Positions 54,995 to 63,420 of a stretch of 64,000 bases of DNA are shown one piece after another. The stretch's first letter is position 1; each line of letters begins with the position of its first letter. Below the pieces are notes generated by a model, which ran no database searches, was not told where the DNA came from, and saw nothing but the letters and a program-made list of their open reading frames with translations. The translations under genes and the position numbers were made by a program. Location: assembly GCF_002105555.1 (NCBI RefSeq), contig NZ_CP020612.1, positions 2,844,001 through 2,908,000 of the forward strand. The letters run 5' to 3'. This stretch comes from Paracoccus contaminans. GTDB lineage: Bacteria > Pseudomonadota > Alphaproteobacteria > Rhodobacterales > Rhodobacteraceae.

Positions 54995-55469
54995 CAGCGA
55001 CGCAGCCTTCATCCAGGCGCTCGCCGAACTGCTCAACCGCAACGAGCTGACCGAATTGTCGGTCAAGCGCGAATACGGTGAAAACGACAAGCTGACGGTC
55101 GCGCTGTCCAAGCATGGCAGGCAGGTGCTGGTGCAGGCCGCCCCTGCCGCCCCTGCCCCTGTCGCCGCGCCCCTTGCCGCGCCGGCACCCGCCGCGGCCG
55201 CCGCGCCGGCGGTTGCCACCGATCCGGCCAGCCTGCCGGGGGCCGTCACCTCGCCCATGGTCGGGACCGCCTATCTGGCCGCCGAACCGGGGGCCGCGCC
55301 CTTCGTCACGCTCGGCCAGCAGGTGGCCGAGGGCGACACGCTGATGATCGTCGAGGCGATGAAGACGATGAACCACATCCCCGCCCCGCGCGCCGGCACG
55401 GTGCGCCGCATCATGGTCGAGGACGGCACCCCGGTCGAGTTCGGCACCCCGCTGATGATCGTCGAATGA
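54963..55469 (+). CDS. accB: Acetyl-CoA carboxylase biotin carboxyl carrier protein
   Basis: 168 residues. A short N-terminal helical part, a Pro/Ala-rich linker ([17 protein letters not shown]) and the C-terminal biotinyl domain with the biotinylated Lys in [14 protein letters not shown]. It carries carboxybiotin between AccC and the AccA/AccD carboxyltransferase in fatty acid synthesis. Starts 32 bases inside the acyltransferase gene. Only ten bases separate it from accC, so accBC form the usual operon. Confidence 0.95.
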   Translation: MSDTHKTRPHDSDAAFIQALAELLNRNELTELSVKREYGENDKLTVALSKHGRQVLVQAAPAAPAPVAAPLAAPAPAAAAAPAVATDPASLPGAVTSPMVGTAYLAAEPGAAPFVTLGQQVAEGDTLMIVEAMKTMNHIPAPRAGTVRRIMVEDGTPVEFGTPLMIVE

Positions 55470-55479
55470 GGCACCCGCG

Positions 55480-56826
55480 ATGTTCGACAAGATCCTGATC
55501 GCCAACCGCGGCGAAATCGCCCTGCGGGTGATCCGTGCCTGCCGCGAGATGGGCATCGCCTCGGTCGCGGTCCATTCCACCGCCGACAGCGACGCCATGC
55601 ATGTCCGCATGGCGGACGAATCGATCTGCATCGGGCCGGCGCCCTCGCCGGCATCCTATCTGAACATGCCGGCCATCGTCTCGGCCTGCGAGATCACGGG
55701 CGCGCAGGCGATCCATCCCGGCTATGGCTTTCTGTCCGAAAATGCCCAGTTCGTGCAGATGGTCGAGGATCACGGCCTGACCTTCATCGGGCCGCGCGCC
55801 GAACATATCCGCATCATGGGCGACAAGATCACCGCCAAGGATACGGCCCGCTCGCTGGGCATCCCGGTGGTGCCGGGATCGGACGGGGGCGTGCCCGACG
55901 TGGACGCCGCCCGCCAGGTCGCAGGGGCGATCGGCTATCCGGTCATCATCAAGGCGACTGCCGGCGGCGGCGGCCGGGGCATGAAGGTCGCCCGCGACGA
56001 GGCCGGGCTGGAGGTCGCCTTCCGCACCGCCCGGTCAGAGGCCAAGGTCGCCTTCGGCAACGACGAAGTCTATATCGAGAAATACCTTCAGCGTCCGCGC
56101 CATATCGAGATCCAGATCTTCGGCGATGGCCGCGGCAAGGCCGTTCATCTGGGCGAGCGGGACTGCTCGCTTCAGCGCCGCCACCAGAAGGTTCTTGAGG
56201 AGGCCCCCGGCCCCTCGATCACGCCCGAGGAACGCGCCCGCATCGGCGGCATCTGCGCCGACGCGATGGCACGGCTGAAATACGCCGGCGCCGGCACCAT
56301 CGAGTTCCTCTATGAGGACGGCGCCTTCTATTTCATCGAGATGAACACCCGCCTGCAGGTCGAGCATCCGGTGACCGAAGCGATCTTTGGCGTCGATCTG
56401 GTGCGCGAGCAGATCCGTGTCGCCGCCGGCGAGCCGCTGAGCTTTGCCCAAGGCGATCTGGTGATCCGCGGCCATGCGATCGAGGCCCGCATCAATGCCG
56501 AACGCCTGCCGAATTTTTCCCCCTGCCCCGGCAAGGTCACGCAATACCACGCGCCGGGCGGGCTGGGGGTCAGAATGGACAGCGCGCTCTATGCCGGCTA
56601 TTCGATCCCGCCGAACTACGACTCGCTGATCGCCAAGCTGATCGTCCATGGCCGCGACCGGGACGAGGCGCTGGCGCGGCTGAACCGCGCGCTGGGCGAG
56701 CTGATCGTGGACGGGGTGGACAGCACGATCCCCCTGTTCCGGCGCCTGCTCAAGGATCCAGAGATCCAGCGCGGCGACTATTCCATCCACTGGCTGGAAC
56801 GCTGGCTTGAGACGGCCGAGTTCTGA
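55480..56826 (+). CDS. accC: Acetyl-CoA carboxylase biotin carboxylase subunit
   Basis: 448 residues. [20 protein letters not shown] starts the family pattern, with [14 protein letters not shown]-grasp loop [32 protein letters not shown] and [20 protein letters not shown]. It carboxylates biotin on AccB using ATP and bicarbonate. It is a shorter paralogue of the biotin carboxylase half of PccA in the same window. The cluster accB-accC-aat order is common in Rhodobacteraceae. Confidence 0.97.
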   Translation: MFDKILIANRGEIALRVIRACREMGIASVAVHSTADSDAMHVRMADESICIGPAPSPASYLNMPAIVSACEITGAQAIHPGYGFLSENAQFVQMVEDHGLTFIGPRAEHIRIMGDKITAKDTARSLGIPVVPGSDGGVPDVDAARQVAGAIGYPVIIKATAGGGGRGMKVARDEAGLEVAFRTARSEAKVAFGNDEVYIEKYLQRPRHIEIQIFGDGRGKAVHLGERDCSLQRRHQKVLEEAPGPSITPEERARIGGICADAMARLKYAGAGTIEFLYEDGAFYFIEMNTRLQVEHPVTEAIFGVDLVREQIRVAAGEPLSFAQGDLVIRGHAIEARINAERLPNFSPCPGKVTQYHAPGGLGVRMDSALYAGYSIPPNYDSLIAKLIVHGRDRDEALARLNRALGELIVDGVDSTIPLFRRLLKDPEIQRGDYSIHWLERWLETAEF

Positions 56827-57236
56827 TGACGGGGTAATGGGCCGAAAGCCGGCGGCTGGGCCTTACGCCCGACCCTTCGCGGCGGCCGGGCATGTTCCGG
56901 CCCGCCTGCGCCTTGACAAGGCGAGCGCCGCGCCGGTGCCGTCGGGGGCGCCCCCCTGCCGGGGCAAGGGCGGCGCGGTGGTTGCACGGCAGGGCCTTGC
57001 AAGGCCGGGCGGGGCGCCAGGGGGCGCGGGCGCGCCTTTCCCTATTGATGCCCCTGTCCCATATGCCGGAAGGGCCCGTGCCGCGGCGGGTCAGCCGGCC
57101 AGACAATTCGCGCCGCCCCATCAGGGCGGTGATCTGCGCAGTGGAAACGGTGATGACAACGACACGATCAGGCGGGCATCCGTCCGGCAATGACCATGGG
57201 GGCGCCAGTGCGAGGCCCCGGCCGCCGGAGCTGCCC
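56827..57236. other. Intergenic stretch between accC and aat with palindromes
   Basis: No convincing gene lies in these 410 bases. Two perfect dyads share the CCTTG/CAAGG core: CGCCTTG-A-CAAGGCG at 56909-56923 and GGCCTTGCAAGGCC at 56993-57006. The first contains a TTGACA, but no matching -10 follows at the normal distance. The remainder is GC-rich without clear signals. Confidence 0.45.
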
Positions 57237-57884
57237 ATGATTGCGTCAACCCGGCTTACCCCTGCGGAACTGCTTGCCGGCTATGCGAACGGCATCTTTC
57301 CGATGGCCGGCTCGGCCGGTGATCCGGGGCTGTCATGGTTCAATCCGCCGCGGCGCGGCATCCTGCCGGTCGGCGGGGTTCACGCCTCGCGCTCACTGCT
57401 GCGCGAACTGGCGCGGGGGGGCTGGACGGCCGATGCCGCGCCCCGTTTCGACCTGATCGTCGATCACTGCGCCAACCGGCCCGAGACTTGGATCAACGCC
57501 CCCCTGCGCGCGCTTTATGCCGCCCTGCACGAGGCCGGGCATGCCCATGCGCTGGCCGTCTACAAGGGCGGGGTTCTGGCGGGCGGCCTGTTCGGGGTCA
57601 GCCTCGGGGGTGCGTTCTTCGGGGAAAGCATGTTCTCGACCCAGGCCAGCGGATCGCGGATCGCGCTGCTGTGGCTCTCCGATCATCTGGACCGATGCGG
57701 CTTCACGCTGCTGGACACGCAATACCGCTCGGCCCACCTGGCCAGCATGGGCGGGCTTGAAATCCCACGCCCCGTCTATCAGGCGCGTCTGGCCGAGGCG
57801 CTGCAGCTGACCGTCCGGTTCGACGAAAGGCCGCTGCAGGACGCGGCCGGGCTGCTGGACACGCTGCGGGCGCGGCGCGCCTAG
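57237..57884 (+). CDS. aat: Leucyl/phenylalanyl-tRNA-protein transferase
   Basis: 215 residues from ATG 57237, with GGAG six bases upstream. Family segments are LLAGYANGIFPMA, LSWFNPPRRGILPVGG, ETWINAPLRALYAALHEAGH, GGLFGVSLGGAFFGESMFST and LLDTQYRSAHLASMGG. It attaches Leu or Phe to proteins with basic N-termini, marking them for ClpS/ClpAP degradation (N-degron pathway). Its stop codon and that of the convergent DUF2155 gene share the sequence CTAG at 57881-57884. Confidence 0.94.
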   Translation: MIASTRLTPAELLAGYANGIFPMAGSAGDPGLSWFNPPRRGILPVGGVHASRSLLRELARGGWTADAAPRFDLIVDHCANRPETWINAPLRALYAALHEAGHAHALAVYKGGVLAGGLFGVSLGGAFFGESMFSTQASGSRIALLWLSDHLDRCGFTLLDTQYRSAHLASMGGLEIPRPVYQARLAEALQLTVRFDERPLQDAAGLLDTLRARRA

Positions 57885-58546
57885 CGGGCAACCTCGTCCG
57901 TGCCTGCGGCGGCTGGGGCCGGGGGGATGGCGTCTGCCGGGGCATCGCCGGGCGATGCGTCCGGCGCGGCGTCAGTGCCCTGGTCGCCGGGCATGTCATC
58001 CTCGCCCTCGCCGCCGGTTCCCTGCACCGGGGGGGCGCCTTCGCCATCCGGGCCGGCGCCTTCGCCGCCCTCGGGCACCGCGGTATCGGGCACATAGGTC
58101 AGGTCAGGGCGCGCCGTGGCCGTGCCGTCGGTGCAGGCGACCACCCATACGTCATAGCGCGCATCGTCCAGTGCCGACAGCGCCGGCGACGAAGCGATCA
58201 TCCAGCCGGCGAACAATGTCTTGCGCGCCGTGCGATCGGTGATGGTCAGTTGGGCAAAGGCATCCGATTCGGGATCGGCGGCGGGATAGCGGCATTCGCC
58301 CAGGCGCACCTCGAGCCGGCCGAACTCGACCGCATCGCCAGTATTGACCGGCAGGTCGGTGCTTTGGCCCGATACCTTGTCCAGGCCCCGCAGCAACGCC
58401 CCCTGCCCCCGCGCAACGTCCCCGTCCACCAACGGCGCGACAGTTTCGGCCCGCGTGCCGGGCGCCACATCGGTGCTGGCGCGCGTCTGGGCCGCTGCAG
58501 GCAGCGCCTGCACCAGCACCGCGGCCACCATTGCAGGACGGATCAT
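57881..58546 (-). CDS. DUF2155-domain periplasmic protein
   Basis: 221 residues. A signal peptide MIRPAMVAAVLVQALPAAAQ leads into the DUF2155 domain: ALLRGLDKVSGQSTDLPVNT, GRLEVRLGECRYPAADPESD and LFAGWMIASSPALSALDDAR. The C-terminal 60 residues are acidic and rich in Pro, Gly and Ala. DUF2155 proteins are conserved in alphaproteobacteria and usually sit next to NDUFA12 and MlaD genes, as here; their role is unknown. The start overlaps the MlaD stop by four bases. Confidence 0.88.
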   Translation of the reverse strand: MIRPAMVAAVLVQALPAAAQTRASTDVAPGTRAETVAPLVDGDVARGQGALLRGLDKVSGQSTDLPVNTGDAVEFGRLEVRLGECRYPAADPESDAFAQLTITDRTARKTLFAGWMIASSPALSALDDARYDVWVVACTDGTATARPDLTYVPDTAVPEGGEGAGPDGEGAPPVQGTGGEGEDDMPGDQGTDAAPDASPGDAPADAIPPAPAAAGTDEVAR

Positions 58547-59022
58547 GGCGCCCCCTTGTCAGCGGCATCGCCCTTGCCGCCCTGGGAATCCAGAAACTTC
58601 ATCATCAGCGCCAGCAGGCTGACCGAGCCCTGCACATCCTCGATCTCGTCACCGGGCCTGAGCATGTCGGCAGCGCCGCCCGGCCGCAGTTCGATATAGG
58701 ACCCCCCCAGCAACCCGTCCGACTGAATCAGCGCGGCGCTGTCGGTCGGCAGGGCGATGGTGTCGGGCACCTGCAATTCCGCCTCGGCATAATAGGTCTG
58801 GGGGTTCAGCCTGACATCGGACACGCGCCCGACCCGCACGCCGGCCAGCCGCACCTCGGTGCCCTTCTCGACCCCGTCCACATTCGGAAAGGCGGCGCGC
58901 AGGGAATAGCTGCCCCCGGCTGCCCCGCCCGGTCCACCCGTGGCCCAGACAAGAAAGCCCGCCGCCACCGCCAGAACGAAAGCGCCGACGACCAGCTCGA
59001 CGCGTTCAGCCGCCTCGGCCAT
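58543..59022 (-). CDS. mlaD: MlaD-family (MCE domain) lipid-transfer protein
   Basis: 159 residues. A single N-terminal helix LVVGAFVLAVAAGFLVWATG anchors it in the inner membrane. The MCE domain follows: YSLRAAFPNVDGVEKGTEVR, LAGVRVGRVSDVRLNPQTYY, GLLGGSYIELRPGG. MlaD forms a hexameric ring that carries phospholipids between the inner-membrane transporter and the periplasm. The MlaE/MlaF-like genes are about 49 kb away in this window, so this locus is split. It begins directly after the NDUFA12 stop. Confidence 0.9.
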   Translation of the reverse strand: MAEAAERVELVVGAFVLAVAAGFLVWATGGPGGAAGGSYSLRAAFPNVDGVEKGTEVRLAGVRVGRVSDVRLNPQTYYAEAELQVPDTIALPTDSAALIQSDGLLGGSYIELRPGGAADMLRPGDEIEDVQGSVSLLALMMKFLDSQGGKGDAADKGAP

Positions 59023-59397
59023 CTATTCCGGCTGCCAGGCGTCATAGTCGCGCCGCGGCTTGGGCGCGGCGCGATAGAGCGATCCCGGCGGGTGATAGGC
59101 CCCCGGCATCCCGGTGAGGTTCGGCACATGAGGCCGTTCCCACGGCTTGCGCGGCAGCGGCACCTGCGAGGGCGCGGCGTCGATCGTGAAATGCAGCCAG
59201 CCATGCCATTCGGCCGGAACCCGGCTCGCCTCGGCCTCGCCGTTGTAGATGACCCAGCGCCGCTTGCCGCCGGCGGTCTGGTAATAAATGTTGCCGAAGC
59301 TGTCCTCGCCGACCCTGGTGCCGTTGCGGGCGGTCCACAGCTGCGTTCCCAGCGTCTGGCCGTTCCACCAGGTCAGCAGGCGATCGACGATCCACAT
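59023..59397 (-). CDS. NADH:ubiquinone oxidoreductase subunit NDUFA12 (B17.2-like)
   Basis: 124 residues from ATG 59397, with GGGAG upstream. Family segments [51 protein letters not shown] and a C-terminal [17 protein letters not shown] are typical of the alphaproteobacterial homologue of the mitochondrial complex I accessory subunit. It helps assemble or stabilise complex I at the membrane arm-peripheral arm junction. A longer start at 59436 has no family support. First gene of NDUFA12-mlaD-DUF2155. Confidence 0.92.
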   Translation of the reverse strand: MWIVDRLLTWWNGQTLGTQLWTARNGTRVGEDSFGNIYYQTAGGKRRWVIYNGEAEASRVPAEWHGWLHFTIDAAPSQVPLPRKPWERPHVPNLTGMPGAYHPPGSLYRAAPKPRRDYDAWQPE

Positions 59398-59549
59398 GGG
59401 CAGGCTCCCGCAAAATCCGCTCCTCGTATCGCTCATCGTCGCGGCAAGGTCCAGCGCCTTGGGCGGGTGCGCCCGCGGCCCAACGCAGCCCCTTGCGCAG
59501 TTCTGCGCCGCGCGGAAAGCTGATCGGGCCGAATGGGGGGTTGAAGGGA

Positions 59550-60722
59550 ATGACCGAGGTTCTGATCGCAGGCGGCGCCGTGATGGGCGCGTCCGTGGCC
59601 TTCTGGCTGACCCGGATGGATCCCGGCATCAGCGTCACGGTGATCGAGCCTGATCCGGGCTATGCCACCTCGTCCACGGCGCTGTCGGCGGCCGGTATCC
59701 GGTCGCAGTTCACCAACCCCGTGAACGTCGCCATCAGCCGCTTTGGCATCGCCTTCATCCGCGACTTTGCCCGCCATACCGGCCCGGCCGGCGGGGTGCC
59801 CGATCTCGGCCTGCGCGAGAACGGCTATCTTTTCCTCACCGAGACCGAAACCGGCGCCGCCCAGCTTGAATCGCTGGCCGCCATGCAGCGCGGCCTCGGG
59901 GCGGGCACGCAGGTGCTGGGCCCGGCCGAACTGGCCGCCCGCTTTCCTTGGATGACGCTGGACGGGATCACCGCCGGTTCCTTCGGCCCGCGCGACGAGG
60001 GGTTCTTCGACAATATGGGCCTGTTGTCGGGGATGAAGAACGCCGCCCGCGCCGCCGGCGCGCGCTGGATCACCGACCGGGTGGACAGGTTCGAACGGGA
60101 CGGCGACCGGATCACCGCCGCCGTCTTGGCATCGGGCGCGCGCCGGGGGGCCGATGTGTTCGTGAACTGCGCCGGTCCCCGTTGCGCCGGCCTGATGCGC
60201 AGCGTCAACCTGGATCTGCCGGTCGAGCCGCGCAAGCGCACCATCTTTGTGGTCGATGCCCCCGCCGCCCGCCAGCCGGACGCCCCGCTGGTCATTGACC
60301 CTTCGGGGATCTGGATGCGCCCCGAGCATGGCCAGTGGCTGGCCGCCACCGTCCCCGCCACGGACGGCCCCTGCGCCGAGGATGACTTCGCCCCCCAGTC
60401 CGAACTGTGGGAGGATCACGTCTGGCCGGCCCTCTATGAGCGCTGCGAGGGGTTCGAGGCGGCCAAGGTCGTGCGCGAATGGGCGGGGCACTATGCCTTC
60501 AACACCCTGGACCAGAACGCGATCCTGGGGCGCAATCCGCAGGTGCCCAATCTTTACCAAGCCAACGGATTTTCCGGGCACGGATTGCAGCAGGCCCCCG
60601 CCGTGGGCCGCGGGGTGGCCGAGCAGATCGTCCATGGCGACTGGGTCACGCTCGACCTCAGCGAGCTTGGGATGCAGCGGGTGCTGGACGGCCGGCCCTT
60701 TGCCGAAGCGGCGATCGTGTGA
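59550..60722 (+). CDS. FAD-dependent oxidoreductase (DAO family)
   Basis: 390 residues, with AAGGG before the ATG. The FAD-binding start [20 protein letters not shown] is followed by [20 protein letters not shown], a second domain with [19 protein letters not shown], and the C-terminal [20 protein letters not shown] that closes the FAD site. It belongs with FOXRED1/D-amino acid oxidase-like enzymes that oxidise amino or imino acids; the substrate is unknown. No partner genes are adjacent; it lies between NDUFA12 and cmk. Confidence 0.85.
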   Translation: MTEVLIAGGAVMGASVAFWLTRMDPGISVTVIEPDPGYATSSTALSAAGIRSQFTNPVNVAISRFGIAFIRDFARHTGPAGGVPDLGLRENGYLFLTETETGAAQLESLAAMQRGLGAGTQVLGPAELAARFPWMTLDGITAGSFGPRDEGFFDNMGLLSGMKNAARAAGARWITDRVDRFERDGDRITAAVLASGARRGADVFVNCAGPRCAGLMRSVNLDLPVEPRKRTIFVVDAPAARQPDAPLVIDPSGIWMRPEHGQWLAATVPATDGPCAEDDFAPQSELWEDHVWPALYERCEGFEAAKVVREWAGHYAFNTLDQNAILGRNPQVPNLYQANGFSGHGLQQAPAVGRGVAEQIVHGDWVTLDLSELGMQRVLDGRPFAEAAIV

Positions 60723-60738
60723 GGCGAGGCGAACCATG

Positions 60739-60781
60739 GCCGCCCTTGCACCGGGCGGCTTGGCGTCCGGGGGGCGGACGC
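60739..60781. repeat. Two successive perfect hairpins after the DAO-family gene
   Basis: GCCGCCC-N7-GGGCGGC (60739-60759) is followed at once by GCGTCCG-GGGGG-CGGACGC (60763-60781). Each has a 7-bp perfect stem. Neither has a T-run. They could be a terminator pair or a REP-like element. Confidence 0.45.
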
Positions 60782-60939
60782 ACCGGCCCGCAGGGCGGGG
60801 CCGCCGGCGGATGCGCGGCAAGGATGACCTTGCAGGCGGCGAGCCATGGGCGCAGAGGGGCGGCCATCGCAGAGGCATCTTGTCTAAGGGTGCCGCCTTG
60901 TGATCTGCATGGCCTCTCGAACCCTGGTCACGACACCGC

Positions 60940-61524
60940 ATGCCCTTCACCATCGCCATCGACGGACCTGCCGCCTCGGGCAAGGGCACCATCGCCCGCG
61001 CCCTCGCGGAACGATTCGGCTTTCATCATCTCGACACCGGTCTGCTCTATCGGGCCGTGGGGGCGATGGGCGGCGATCCGATCGCCGCGGCGCAGGCGCT
61101 GAGCGCCGACGACCTCGCCCGTCCCGACCTGCGCAGCGCCGAGGCCGGTCAGGCCGCCAGCCGCGTTGCCACCATCCCCGAGGTGCGGGCCGCGCTGGTT
61201 GACTTTCAGCGCCGCTTTGCCGCGCGGGCGCCGGGGGCGATCCTTGACGGGCGCGACATCGGCACCGTGATCTGCCCGCAGGCGGCGGTGAAGCTGTTCG
61301 TGGTCGCGGCCGATCTGACCCGCGCACGGCGCCGCGCGGCCGAGTTGGGCACGGATGTGGAGGAGATGCTGGCCCAGCTGCGCGAACGCGATTCCCGCGA
61401 TGCCGCCCGCACCACCGCGCCCCTGCGCCCGGCCGAGGACGCCGTCACGCTCGACACGACCGCGATGAGCATCGAGGACGCCGCCGCCGCCGCCGTGCGC
61501 ATCGTGCAATCCCGCCTTTCGTGA
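60940..61524 (+). CDS. cmk: Cytidylate kinase
   Basis: 194 residues, shorter than the E. coli enzyme but usual for this group. The P-loop [50 protein letters not shown], and the Arg-rich lid [20 protein letters not shown] are intact. It phosphorylates CMP and dCMP using ATP. It normally precedes rpsA; here a hairpin and a convergent YqeY gene follow instead. Confidence 0.93.
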   Translation: MPFTIAIDGPAASGKGTIARALAERFGFHHLDTGLLYRAVGAMGGDPIAAAQALSADDLARPDLRSAEAGQAASRVATIPEVRAALVDFQRRFAARAPGAILDGRDIGTVICPQAAVKLFVVAADLTRARRRAAELGTDVEEMLAQLRERDSRDAARTTAPLRPAEDAVTLDTTAMSIEDAAAAAVRIVQSRLS

Positions 61525-61525
61525 A

Positions 61526-61553
61526 GGGCGGGCACCTTGCCCGGTGCCCGCCC
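61526..61553. terminator. Strong hairpin between convergent cmk and YqeY-like genes
   Basis: GGGCGGGCACC (61526-61536) and GGTGCCCGCCC (61543-61553) form a perfect 11-bp stem with loop TTGCCC, two bases after the cmk stop. No T-run follows on the + strand; on the minus strand only TT follows. It probably ends both converging transcripts to some extent. Confidence 0.5.
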
Positions 61554-61615
61554 GACGGCGCTGCCCGAACGCGGGGCGAATCGCCGCACCAGCGCGGCGG
61601 CTGCCTTTTTGCGTC

Positions 61616-62077
61616 TCAGCTCATCAGCCGCGATTTCACCAGCGCACCGGCGGCGCCAAAGTCCATCTGCCCCGCATGGCGTTCGCGCAGGGCCGCCATG
61701 ACGCGCCCCATGTCGCGCACCGATGCCGCGCCCAGATCAGCAACCGCCCGGTCGATCGCATCCGCGATCTCGGCCGGGTCGAGCTGGCGGGGCAGGAATT
61801 CCTGGATGATCCCGATTTCCTGCGTCTCGCGCTCGGCCAGCTCCAGCCGCCCGCCTTCCTCATAGGCGCGGGCCGATTCCTGGCGCTGCCTGACCATCCT
61901 GGACAGCAGCGAGGTGATGTCCTCATCGGCCAGTCCGGCCTGCCCTGCCTCGCCGCGCAGGGCGATCTCGCGGTCCTTGATCGCCGCCCCGATCAGCCGC
62001 AGCGTCGAAAGCCGCACCTGATCCTTGGCGCGCATCGCTTCTTTCGTCGCGTGCTGGATTTTCTCGCGCAGTTCCAT
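61616..62077 (-). CDS. GatB/YqeY-domain protein
   Basis: 153 residues. MELREKIQHATKEAMRAKDQ, RLSTLRLIGAAIKDREI, GGRLELAERETQEIGIIQEF, LPRQLDPAEIADAIDRA and MGRVMAALRERHAGQMDFG match the YqeY family. The fold is shared with the tail domain of GatB, which binds tRNA, but YqeY proteins have no firmly assigned function. ATG 62077 matches the family; a frame back to 62116 adds unrelated residues. It is divergent from carA, with the carA start 118 bases away. Confidence 0.9.
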   Translation of the reverse strand: MELREKIQHATKEAMRAKDQVRLSTLRLIGAAIKDREIALRGEAGQAGLADEDITSLLSRMVRQRQESARAYEEGGRLELAERETQEIGIIQEFLPRQLDPAEIADAIDRAVADLGAASVRDMGRVMAALRERHAGQMDFGAAGALVKSRLMS

Positions 62078-62194
62078 GCCGTCCTCGCTGTCTGTCTGCG
62101 GTGGGCTTGCCCCCAACCTCGCGCGATGGTCAAGCCACCTTGACCGCGCCGCCCGCTTCCCTTAGCCATCGACCGATTTTTCCAGGGGTAGTCG

Positions 62195-63346
62195 ATGGAA
62201 CAGAAACCCACCGCGTGCCTAGCACTGGCCGACGGGACGATCTTCTATGGCCAGGGCTTCGGCGCGACTGGCGCGGTGGTGGCCGAGCTGGTCTTCAACA
62301 CCGCCATGACCGGCTATCAGGAGATCATGACCGATCCCTCATATGCCGCGCAGGTCGTCACCTTTACCTTTCCGCATATCGGCAACACGGGCGTCACGCC
62401 CGAGGATGACGAGGCGTCAGATCCTGTCGCCGCCGGCATCGTGGTCAAGTGGGATCCCTCCGAGCCGTCCAACTGGCGGGCGGCCGGCGATCTTGCCGGG
62501 TGGATGGAACGGCGCGGGCGCATCGGGATCGGCGGCATCGACACGCGCCGCCTGACCCGCGCCATCCGCCAGCAGGGCGCCCCGCATGTGGTTCTGGCGC
62601 ATGATCCGCAGGGCAATTTCGATATCGAAGCGCTGGTCGCTCGCGCGCGCGCATGGCCGGGCCTGGTGGGCATGGATCTGGCCCGCGGGGTCAGCTGCGC
62701 GCAGAGCTATCGCTGGGACGAGGGCCTGTGGCGATGGAACGAGGGTTTCGGCGCCCGCGGCACGGGCACCCCTTTCCGCGTCGTTGCCGTCGACTACGGG
62801 GCCAAACGGAACATCCTGCGTTCGCTCGCCGAAAGCGGCGCCGATGTGACGGTGCTGCCCGCGACGGCGACGGCCGATGAGATCATGGCACACCAGCCCG
62901 AAGGCGTCTTCCTGTCGAACGGGCCGGGCGATCCGGCCGCGACCGGGGCCTATGCCGTCCCGATGATCCGAAGCCTGCTGGACCATGATCTTCCGATCTT
63001 CGGCATTTGCCTCGGCCATCAGATGCTGGCGCTTGCCCTGGGGGCCAGGACGGTCAAGATGAACCATGGCCATCACGGCGCCAACCACCCCGTCAAGGAT
63101 GTGGAAACCGGCAAGGTCGAGATCACCTCGATGAACCACGGTTTCGCGGTTGATGCCCAGACCCTTCCCGAGGGCGTGATCGAAACCCATGTCAGCCTCT
63201 TCGACGGCTCGAATTGCGGGCTGAGGGTGGCGGAACGGCCGGTCTTTTCGGTCCAGTATCACCCCGAGGCAAGCCCCGGCCCGCAGGACAGCGCCTATCT
63301 GTTCCAGCGCTTCGCCGATGCCATGCAGGCGCGCCGCGGGGGCTGA
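62195..63346 (+). CDS. carA: Carbamoyl-phosphate synthase small subunit
   Basis: 383 residues. The N-terminal domain (CLALADGTIFYGQGFGATGA, VFNTAMTGYQEIMTDPSYA) is followed by a class I amidotransferase with the nucleophile in IFGICLGHQMLALALGA and the His/Glu in QYHPEASPGPQD. It hydrolyses glutamine and feeds ammonia to CarB for arginine and pyrimidine synthesis. carB is not in the window. Confidence 0.97.
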   Translation: MEQKPTACLALADGTIFYGQGFGATGAVVAELVFNTAMTGYQEIMTDPSYAAQVVTFTFPHIGNTGVTPEDDEASDPVAAGIVVKWDPSEPSNWRAAGDLAGWMERRGRIGIGGIDTRRLTRAIRQQGAPHVVLAHDPQGNFDIEALVARARAWPGLVGMDLARGVSCAQSYRWDEGLWRWNEGFGARGTGTPFRVVAVDYGAKRNILRSLAESGADVTVLPATATADEIMAHQPEGVFLSNGPGDPAATGAYAVPMIRSLLDHDLPIFGICLGHQMLALALGARTVKMNHGHHGANHPVKDVETGKVEITSMNHGFAVDAQTLPEGVIETHVSLFDGSNCGLRVAERPVFSVQYHPEASPGPQDSAYLFQRFADAMQARRGG

Positions 63347-63359
63347 CCATCCGGCAGGA

Positions 63360-63374
63360 TTAACCTGACCTTAA
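63360..63374 (+). promoter_or_regulatory. CtrA-type box
   Basis: TTAA-CCTGACC-TTAA matches the TTAA-N7-TTAA binding site of the cell-cycle regulator CtrA, which in Rhodobacteraceae controls motility, gene transfer agents and envelope genes. It lies 47 bases before the ATG of the next gene. TTAA is rare in this GC-rich DNA. The second half also forms the dyad ACCTTAAGGT at 63368-63377. Confidence 0.5.
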
Positions 63375-63420
63375 GGTTTGGGCGCCATCACGGGGGGCAT
63401 GCGTCCGCCCGAGGTGCCCC

